A DNA stretch of 47,466 nucleotides, from positions 1 through 47,466 of the forward strand of contig JAHAZA010000033.1 in NCBI GenBank assembly GCA_018385415.1, given 5' to 3'. The notes below the pieces were generated by a model. That model was not told the origin of the DNA. It did no database searches and saw nothing but the letters and a program-made list of their open reading frames with translations. Each line of letters starts with the position of its first letter. Positions within the stretch are counted from its first letter, which is position 1. The position numbers and the translations under genes were made by a program. Positions 42,485-47,466 of this stretch are shown one piece after another. The stretch comes from Treponema sp. (GTDB lineage Bacteria; Spirochaetota; Spirochaetia; Treponematales; Treponemataceae).

Positions 42485-42527
42485 AAAAAAAATAAGCGCT
42501 AGGAACAAATTGTGCTCACAAGCGCTT
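42485..42527 (-). terminator. Terminator-like hairpin between binding-protein and permease genes, copy 2
   Basis: On the minus strand AAGCGCT pairs with AGCGCTT across a 20-base loop, then a run of eight T's after one A. The long loop makes it weak. Its position matches the hairpin at 9825 in the first operon. Confidence 0.55.
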
Positions 42528-42545
42528 AAATTATAACACTGTTTA

Positions 42546-42563
42546 GTTATTATTGATAGTAAC
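42546..42563. promoter_or_regulatory. Proposed trp operator, site E, inside the second operon
   Basis: GTTATTATTGATAGTAAC matches the other 18-base sites; the palindrome extends by four more bases on each side (TTTA/TAAA). It lies directly after the binding-protein stop codon and about 1,040 bases from site D. Confidence 0.6.
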
Positions 42564-42568
42564 TAAAA

Positions 42569-43552
42569 TTATTTTTCGGAAAGATTTCCGTTTTCAAAAA
42601 TCATGTTAGCTGATTCAAGATATTCAGCAGGAATTTTAATTCCACAGTTTTTTGCAGCATCAAGGTCAAGAAGAAGATCTGAGTCAGAAGGTTCAGTCAT
42701 AAAACGAACAGGAATATCTGCTGGTTTTGCACCTTTAAGAATCTGAACAACCATTTCGCCGGTTGCACGACCTGCTTTGTAGTAGTTAAAGCCGCTGGCC
42801 ATGAAAATTCCACCATCTTTAGCAGCTGTTACATCGCCGGAGAAGATAGGCTTTTTGGCTTTTCCGAATACATCGACAAGTGAAGCAATTGCACTGAATA
42901 CTGTGTTATCAGTTGTAAGATAAATACCATCAACGCGTTTTACGATTGATTCGCAAGCCTGTTTAACTTCGCTTGAAGTTGTGATTGACTGTTCAACAAG
43001 TTCGATGCCTGCTTCTTTACAACCCAGTTTTACAAGTTCAAGTGAAGATACAGAGTTTGCTTCGTTACTGCAGTAGATGTAACCAAGTGTTTTGATATTT
43101 GCAACCTTTGCAAAGAGCTTGATATGTTCAACAGTAGGAATCTGATCTGACATACCAGTTACGTTGTTTTTACCTTTATCCAAAGTATCAACAAGTCCGG
43201 CAGCGATTGGATCAGTTACAGTACCGAAAACAACAGGTGTTGTTTTAAGTGTGTTTGCAAGAGCAACAGCAACAGGAGTTGCAATTCCTACTGCAACGTC
43301 AACTTTCTTTGTTTTGTAAACATTTGCAATCTGTGCTGCTGTGTTTACATCACCATTTGCATTCTGAAGATCGTAATCAACATCGTAGCCTGCATCTTTG
43401 ATAGCATCCATAACACCCTGTTCAACTGCATCCAAAGCAGGGTGCTGAACGATTTTTGCAATACCGATTGTTGTTTTTTTATCTTTTGCTCCACATGAAG
43501 CAAAGAGCATACATGCAGCAGCTGCTGCAACGAAAGTAATAAGTTTTTTCAT
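42569..43552 (-). CDS. Substrate-binding lipoprotein, PF04392 family (TrpX-like), copy 2
   Basis: 327 residues with a lipoprotein signal (lipobox FASC, Cys20). Family segments are TIGIAKIVQHPALDAVEQG, VGIATPVAVALAN, VTGMSDQIP and FNYYKAGRATGEMVVQILKG. It is clearly related to the copy at 8868-9815 but well diverged. The operator at 43590 is nearly the same as those at the trp operon promoter, which is the best evidence that this transporter handles tryptophan or a precursor. Confidence 0.87.
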   Translation of the reverse strand: MKKLITFVAAAAACMLFASCGAKDKKTTIGIAKIVQHPALDAVEQGVMDAIKDAGYDVDYDLQNANGDVNTAAQIANVYKTKKVDVAVGIATPVAVALANTLKTTPVVFGTVTDPIAAGLVDTLDKGKNNVTGMSDQIPTVEHIKLFAKVANIKTLGYIYCSNEANSVSSLELVKLGCKEAGIELVEQSITTSSEVKQACESIVKRVDGIYLTTDNTVFSAIASLVDVFGKAKKPIFSGDVTAAKDGGIFMASGFNYYKAGRATGEMVVQILKGAKPADIPVRFMTEPSDSDLLLDLDAAKNCGIKIPAEYLESANMIFENGNLSEK

Positions 43553-43589
43553 TATATTTACCTCTGATAAAATGTATCCTGGAGTTATC

Positions 43590-43607
43590 GTTACTATTAA
43601 AAGTAAC
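43590..43607. promoter_or_regulatory. Proposed trp operator, site D
   Basis: GTTACTATTAAAAGTAAC is an 18-base palindrome lying about 5 to 22 bases after the predicted start of the second TrpXYZ-like operon, an ideal repressor position. Confidence 0.7.
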
Positions 43608-43618
43608 CTTATGGTTAG

Positions 43619-43647
43619 AATATAACACTAGATATTGTTATTGTCAA
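43619..43647 (-). promoter_or_regulatory. Promoter of the second TrpXYZ-like operon
   Basis: On the minus strand TTGACA (43647-43642) and TATATT (43624-43619) are 17 bases apart, the same boxes and spacing as the trpE promoter. Confidence 0.75.
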
Positions 43648-43689
43648 TAGAAACAGAAAAAATTTTTTCAGTAGGAATTTTTAAACGCC

Positions 43690-43720
43690 AAAAAAATGCC
43701 GTAATCAACATGATCACGGC
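43690..43720 (-). terminator. glmS terminator
   Basis: On the minus strand GCCGTGATCA pairs with TGATTACGGC (one G-U pair, three-base loop), followed by A and seven T's. Confidence 0.85.
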
Positions 43721-43741
43721 TTTGATAAAATTCAGTTTGAA

Positions 43742-45658
43742 TTATTCTACAGTAACAGATTTTGCAAGATTCTTTGGCTTATCTGGATCAATTCCCTTAA
43801 GGATTGAACAGTAGTAAGCAAAGAGCTGTGCAGGAATTACAGTAAGCAAGCTTGCAAGAGTTGAAGAACATTCTGGGATACGGAATATTTCGTCAGCCTT
43901 ACCTTTGAATGCATCTCCAGAATCCTGTGTGATTACAAGCACAGTTGCACCGCGGGCTTTGACCTCCACCATATTTGAACCGATTTTGTCATAAAGTGAA
44001 GGTTCAGAAGCGATTGCTACAACAAGTGTCTTGTCATCAATCAAAGCGATTGGTCCGTGCTTAAGTTCGCCGGCTGCAAAGGCTTCAGAATGCATGTAAG
44101 AAACTTCTTTAAGTTTAAGTGCAGATTCAAGTGAAGTTGCGCTGTCAAACTGGCGGCCGATGTAGAAAATCTTGTCCTTGTTGAACTGTGTAGAAGCAAA
44201 CTTCTGGATGACATCTTTTCCGTCAAGGATCTCCTGAACCTTTGCAGGAATTGTTTCAAGTTCAGAAAGAAGTTTAGAAGCATCTTCATCGCTTAAAGTT
44301 CCCCGAAGTTTTCCTGCTTTGATAGCAAGAAGGTACATACAGAGAACCTGAGTTGTATAAGCCTTTGTAGAAGCAACAGCAATTTCTGGACCTGCAAGAG
44401 TGTAGATAACATCATCAGCTTCGCGGCTTACAGTTGAACCTACAACATTTGTAATTGCAACAACCTTAAGACCGTTTTGTTTTGCAAGACGGAGAGCACT
44501 CAAAGTATCAGCAGTTTCACCAGACTGAGAAACTACGATAAAAATATCATCTTTATCAAGAATAGGATTTCTGTAACGGAATTCTGAAGCAACATCAACG
44601 TCAACTTTCATTCTGGCAATTTTTTCAAATGCATATTTTGCAACAACACCAGAGTGATAAGCAGTTCCACATGCTGTAATTACAACTCGCTTAGCATTCT
44701 TCCATGCTTCATCCATTTTGTTTTCTTCGAAGTAAACATCAGATGCTTTGCCAGAATTGTCTTTTACGATTCTTGGTCGCATTGTGTCAGTAAGACCTTT
44801 TGGCTGCTCGTGAATTTCTTTAATCATAAAGTGTGGGTAGCCGCCTTTTTCTGCAGCATCCATATCCCATTCAACATGCTTAGCTTCTTTGATGACTTTT
44901 TCGCCTTCAAAGTTGAACATATCAACATGGTCTGTGTAGAGAACAGCAACTTCTTTTTCGCCAAGATAGTAAACGTCGCGAGTGTGTTCAAGAATAGCAG
45001 GAACGTCAGATGCGATAAAGTTTTCACCTTTTCCAAGACCGATGATAAGAGGGCTTTCTTTGCGTGCACAAATAATACGGTCAGGGTAGTCTTTACAAAC
45101 AACGCCCAGCGCATAAGAACCTTCAATCAAGTGAAGAACTTTAAGAACTGCTTTAAAGATGTCTTTTTCTTCTTTGTATGCTTTTGCAATGAGCTGGGCT
45201 GCAACTTCTGTATCCGTCTGGCTCTGGAATACATAGCCTTCTGCCTGAAGCTTTGCTTTAAGCTCTGCATAGTTTTCGATGATACCGTTGTGAACTATAG
45301 AGATAGTTCCATCGGTGCTTGAGTGTGGATGAGAGTTTGTGTCGCTTGGTTCACCGTGAGTTGCCCAGCGTGTGTGTCCGATTCCCAAAGTTCCTTTTAC
45401 AAAGTCACCAGTTTTATCAAAAAGGGAAAGTTCACAAGCATCAAATTCTTTGTCAGCTGGTTTATAAGGAATTATCTCGCCCGTGATTCTTTCTGCAAGA
45501 TTCTTTAAAGCGCCCTTAGCTTTTTTTACGAGAATGTCTTCGCCTGTATAAACAGCGATACCGGCAGAGTCATATCCGCGGTATTCAAGCTTCTTGAGAG
45601 CCCTGATTAAAACAGGCGCAGCATTTTTATTTCCGATATAACCAACAATTCCACACAT
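43742..45658 (-). CDS. glmS: Glutamine-fructose-6-phosphate aminotransferase
   Basis: Makes glucosamine 6-phosphate for cell-wall precursors. 638 residues, against about 600-610 in most bacteria. The Ntn glutaminase begins with Cys2 (MCGIVGYIG) and has GHTRWATHGEPS. Two SIS isomerase domains follow (TACGTAYHSG, SQSGETADTL) and the C-terminus is DKPKNLAKSVTVE. The extra length includes about 25 residues between positions 62 and 88 (with PADKEFDACELSLFDKTGD) inside the glutaminase domain. GGAGG precedes the ATG. The leader is too short for a glmS ribozyme. Confidence 0.95.
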   Translation of the reverse strand: MCGIVGYIGNKNAAPVLIRALKKLEYRGYDSAGIAVYTGEDILVKKAKGALKNLAERITGEIIPYKPADKEFDACELSLFDKTGDFVKGTLGIGHTRWATHGEPSDTNSHPHSSTDGTISIVHNGIIENYAELKAKLQAEGYVFQSQTDTEVAAQLIAKAYKEEKDIFKAVLKVLHLIEGSYALGVVCKDYPDRIICARKESPLIIGLGKGENFIASDVPAILEHTRDVYYLGEKEVAVLYTDHVDMFNFEGEKVIKEAKHVEWDMDAAEKGGYPHFMIKEIHEQPKGLTDTMRPRIVKDNSGKASDVYFEENKMDEAWKNAKRVVITACGTAYHSGVVAKYAFEKIARMKVDVDVASEFRYRNPILDKDDIFIVVSQSGETADTLSALRLAKQNGLKVVAITNVVGSTVSREADDVIYTLAGPEIAVASTKAYTTQVLCMYLLAIKAGKLRGTLSDEDASKLLSELETIPAKVQEILDGKDVIQKFASTQFNKDKIFYIGRQFDSATSLESALKLKEVSYMHSEAFAAGELKHGPIALIDDKTLVVAIASEPSLYDKIGSNMVEVKARGATVLVITQDSGDAFKGKADEIFRIPECSSTLASLLTVIPAQLFAYYCSILKGIDPDKPKNLAKSVTVE

Positions 45659-45689
45659 ATTGGATCCTCCGAATGGGATTTATTGTCTA

Positions 45690-45718
45690 ATTTTATTTGA
45701 ATTAAGTGTTTTATACAA
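45690..45718 (-). promoter_or_regulatory. glmS promoter
   Basis: On the minus strand TTGTAT (45718-45713) and TAAAAT (45695-45690) are 17 bases apart. Confidence 0.5.
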
Positions 45719-45897
45719 TAACAATCGTATTATATGGAAGTAAATTATAACTTGTAATATGAGGAACTGTGGATAAATATGTCTGTAGACGAAGTTTGGT
45801 CAAGGGTTAGGGGGAATTTGGGATGGTTGGTTCTTGATGGGTGGGAATATAAAAAGTCATTAACATTCTGAATGAAGATTTTAAGCTGACAGAATCC

Positions 45898-46158
45898 TTG
45901 AAAGTAAAAGATGTAGAACAGTTTTTTAGAATCTATCAGAATCTTCATAATTCAACACATTTGTGGGTAAATTACGGCTGGACTCCTACGGATTTAGCAA
46001 ATCAGAGTCGGCAGGAATACATACAGAACAATCCAAATATAATCCCTTTTCCAAAGGAACTTGCCGGCATGAATTTTCAGCAAATCCCAAAGGTTGGCAG
46101 AAATGATCCGTGTCCATGTGGCAGCGGAAAAAAGTATAAGCAGTGCCATGGAAGATAG
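45898..46158 (+). pseudogene. C-terminal fragment of a SEC-C metal-binding protein
   Basis: The frame ends in VGRNDPCPCGSGKKYKQCHG, the zinc-binding SEC-C motif, preceded by VKDVEQFFRIYQNLHNSTHL and WVNYGWTPTDLANQSR. This arrangement is known from the C-terminal end of longer SEC-C proteins. The frame stays open upstream only to a stop at 45850 and has no ATG; only TTG at 45898 could start it, without a ribosome site. It is most likely the 3' end of a truncated gene. A few codons more of apparent coding sequence (INILNEDFKLTES) precede the TTG. Confidence 0.65.
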
Positions 46159-46188
46159 AAATGTTGGGAAAAAATGGAGACAAAGTAA

Positions 46189-46272
46189 TGGAAGAACGCG
46201 AAGTACCCGGATGTAAAGCAGAAGTGGCGATTTAAGCTGGTGGAAGAAGTGGAAATTATGACTATATATTAA
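46189..46272 (+). pseudogene. Possible gene tail fragment
   Basis: Between two stops the frame reads WKNAKYPDVKQKWRF and KLVEEVEIMTIY. The composition looks like genuine coding sequence but it has no start and no recognised family. It is a tentative remnant between the SEC-C fragment and the helicase gene. Confidence 0.25.
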
Positions 46273-46300
46273 CTTTTGATGAAAGATAAGAACGAAAATC

Positions 46301-46329
46301 TTCGAAAAACCAGTAAAATGTCGTATAAT
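46301..46329 (+). promoter_or_regulatory. Helicase gene promoter
   Basis: TTCGAA (46301-46306) and TATAAT (46324-46329) are 17 bases apart. The ATG at 46337 is seven bases after the -10 box, so the message would have almost no leader. Confidence 0.5.
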
Positions 46330-46336
46330 GTAAGAT

Positions 46337-47466
46337 ATGTCTTTGCCTTTTATCGGAGGAGGAATTGCTTCTCTAGCGGTTATTATTTGTATTGTCCTCT
46401 TATCACGCAAAGCTGCTAAGAAGCATTTTCTTGAACTTGTTGAGCAGTCAAAAACTGATTTCCCAAAAATTGAAGAATTCTTTTCTTCATTAAATACAAT
46501 TTCAGAACGTTACATAAGCAAATCCGATGAGCAGACTTTCATACAGCAGTGGGAATCTTTTTATTCAGAGATTCAAAAAAGACATTATCCATCAAAGCTC
46601 CCGGATTATGAGAAAATTGTATTTTTTCTAAAAACCTTTTCAAAAATTAATTCGGAGATTGCTAATCGGAATGATGTATTTCTGCAGAAGGAGATGCGGG
46701 AAAGCGATTCCCTTCTATCAAATATAGACGGTAAATCTCTTGATGAACAGCAACGTAAGGTGGTTATTTCTGATGAAGATAGAACACTTGTGTTGGCTGG
46801 TGCAGGTTCAGGAAAAACATTAACTATTGCAGCAAAAGTAAAGTATCTATGCGAAGTTAAGCATGTTGAGCCAAAAGATATCCTATTAATTTCATTTACC
46901 AATAAGTCAGCTGCTGAAATGACAGAACGCATCCAGAATAAACTTGGGATACCTGTTGAAGCAACAACCTTTCATAAGTTAGGGCTGGATATAATTAAAA
47001 ATGATTTAGGTTATAGACCTGAAGTTACGGATGATTTGACGACCTTTGTTCACAAATTCTTTGAAAATGAACTACTTAATCATCCTGATTTAGTTCAGGC
47101 TCTAACGGAATACTTCACTTATTACCTTGAAATTCCCGAAAACATGGAAGACTGTGATAATCTTGGTGAATTGTATGAACTGGAAAAGTCAGCAGATCTG
47201 GAAACATTAAAGTCAAAGTACGATAGGGAACAATACATCAAAGATACCAGCTCTGAAAAAGCAAAAAACCTTACAACTCTTAATGGAGAGCGGGTAAAAA
47301 GCATTGAGGAGACAAAGATTGCAAACTTCCTCTTTATGCACGGTGTGAACTATGAATATGAGAAACTCTATCCATTTGAAAGCGACGATCCAAACAGAAA
47401 AGCCTATAGACCAGACTTCTACTTAATCGATTATGATATTTATTTGGAACATTTTGGTGTTAGTAA
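46337..47466 (+). CDS. UvrD/helicase IV-like superfamily 1 helicase, 3' end outside the window
   Basis: At least 376 residues, still open at the window edge. A hydrophobic segment (residues 3-22, LPFIGGGIASLAVIICIVLL) suggests a membrane anchor. A helical region follows, then LDEQQRKVVISDEDRTLVLAGAGSGKTLTIAAK, here given as the Q motif (DEQQ) and Walker A (GAGSGKT), near residue 140. ISFTNKSAAEMTERI is motif Ia and ATTFHKLGLDII motif Ib. Further on, YEYEKLYPFES and RPDFYLIDYDIYLEHFGV match the insert of the E. coli helicase IV group. The start at 46337 has no ribosome site. Confidence 0.85.
   Translation, partial: MSLPFIGGGIASLAVIICIVLLSRKAAKKHFLELVEQSKTDFPKIEEFFSSLNTISERYISKSDEQTFIQQWESFYSEIQKRHYPSKLPDYEKIVFFLKTFSKINSEIANRNDVFLQKEMRESDSLLSNIDGKSLDEQQRKVVISDEDRTLVLAGAGSGKTLTIAAKVKYLCEVKHVEPKDILLISFTNKSAAEMTERIQNKLGIPVEATTFHKLGLDIIKNDLGYRPEVTDDLTTFVHKFFENELLNHPDLVQALTEYFTYYLEIPENMEDCDNLGELYELEKSADLETLKSKYDREQYIKDTSSEKAKNLTTLNGERVKSIEETKIANFLFMHGVNYEYEKLYPFESDDPNRKAYRPDFYLIDYDIYLEHFGVS

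Noticed and set aside
44654..45322. Long plus-strand open frame of 222 codons
   Set aside because: It lies fully inside glmS on the other strand, and its predicted protein is Phe-, Cys- and Asn-rich as expected of antisense translation.
45661..45740. glmS ribozyme in the glmS leader
   Set aside because: The predicted leader is under 40 bases and shows none of the ribozyme core, so it cannot hold one.

Overview
The window looks like chromosomal DNA of a host-associated spirochaete, most likely a gut or rumen Treponema. This is inferred from the AT-rich base composition, the AAGGAG-type ribosome sites, clear TTGACA-17-TATAAT-like promoters and the gene content. No rRNA, tRNA or CRISPR array was seen.

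Layout. Bases 1-659 hold the decayed end of an ISAs1-family insertion sequence. Bases 879-1800 hold three overlapping small genes (DUF3791, a DUF3990 gene broken by one in-frame stop, and an unnamed 71-residue gene). Bases 1866-8686 (minus) are a complete tryptophan operon, trpE-trpGD-trpCF-trpB-trpA, with two gene fusions. Bases 8868-11726 (plus) are a PF04392-type ABC transporter of the TrpXYZ kind. luxS (minus) follows, then a biotin ECF transporter (bioY, ATPase, EcfT) behind a BirA-type operator, and birA itself. Bases 16057-23529 are gltB-gltD-purF. Bases 23608-26169 encode a GGDEF-GGDEF-EAL protein. Bases 26216-27952 (minus) are glnA plus an ANTAR-domain regulator. Bases 28129-36821 are a divergent sulfur amino acid region: cysK-rrf2 leftward, and a UroD/MtaA-like protein, an amino acid ABC transporter, two PLP enzymes and a second rrf2 rightward. 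Then come rubrerythrin, a HAD phosphatase, nadE, a small membrane protein, a second TrpXYZ-like transporter (minus) and glmS. The window ends in SEC-C gene debris and the start of a UvrD/helicase IV-like gene.

The most notable regulatory system is an apparent nitrogen circuit. The ANTAR protein is co-transcribed with glnA, and both the glnA and gltB leaders start, a few bases after a good promoter, with a hairpin whose six-base loop has the ANTAR signature (A at position 1, G at position 4: AAAGAG, AAAGAA, AAAGGG). The 3' arm of each hairpin is also the 5' arm of an intrinsic terminator. The gltB leader carries two such hairpin/terminator units in tandem. This points to ANTAR-controlled antitermination of ammonia assimilation.

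Two further regulons can be read directly from the DNA. An 18-base palindrome (consensus RTTAYTRTTRAWAGTAAY) occurs at the trp operon promoter and in the second TrpXYZ-like operon. A CCTAYT-N5-ARTAGG palindrome, probably an Rrf2 operator, contains the -35 box of both divergent promoters of the sulfur region. Several remnants (ISAs1 transposase, short-chain dehydrogenase, response regulator, SEC-C protein) show local gene decay.
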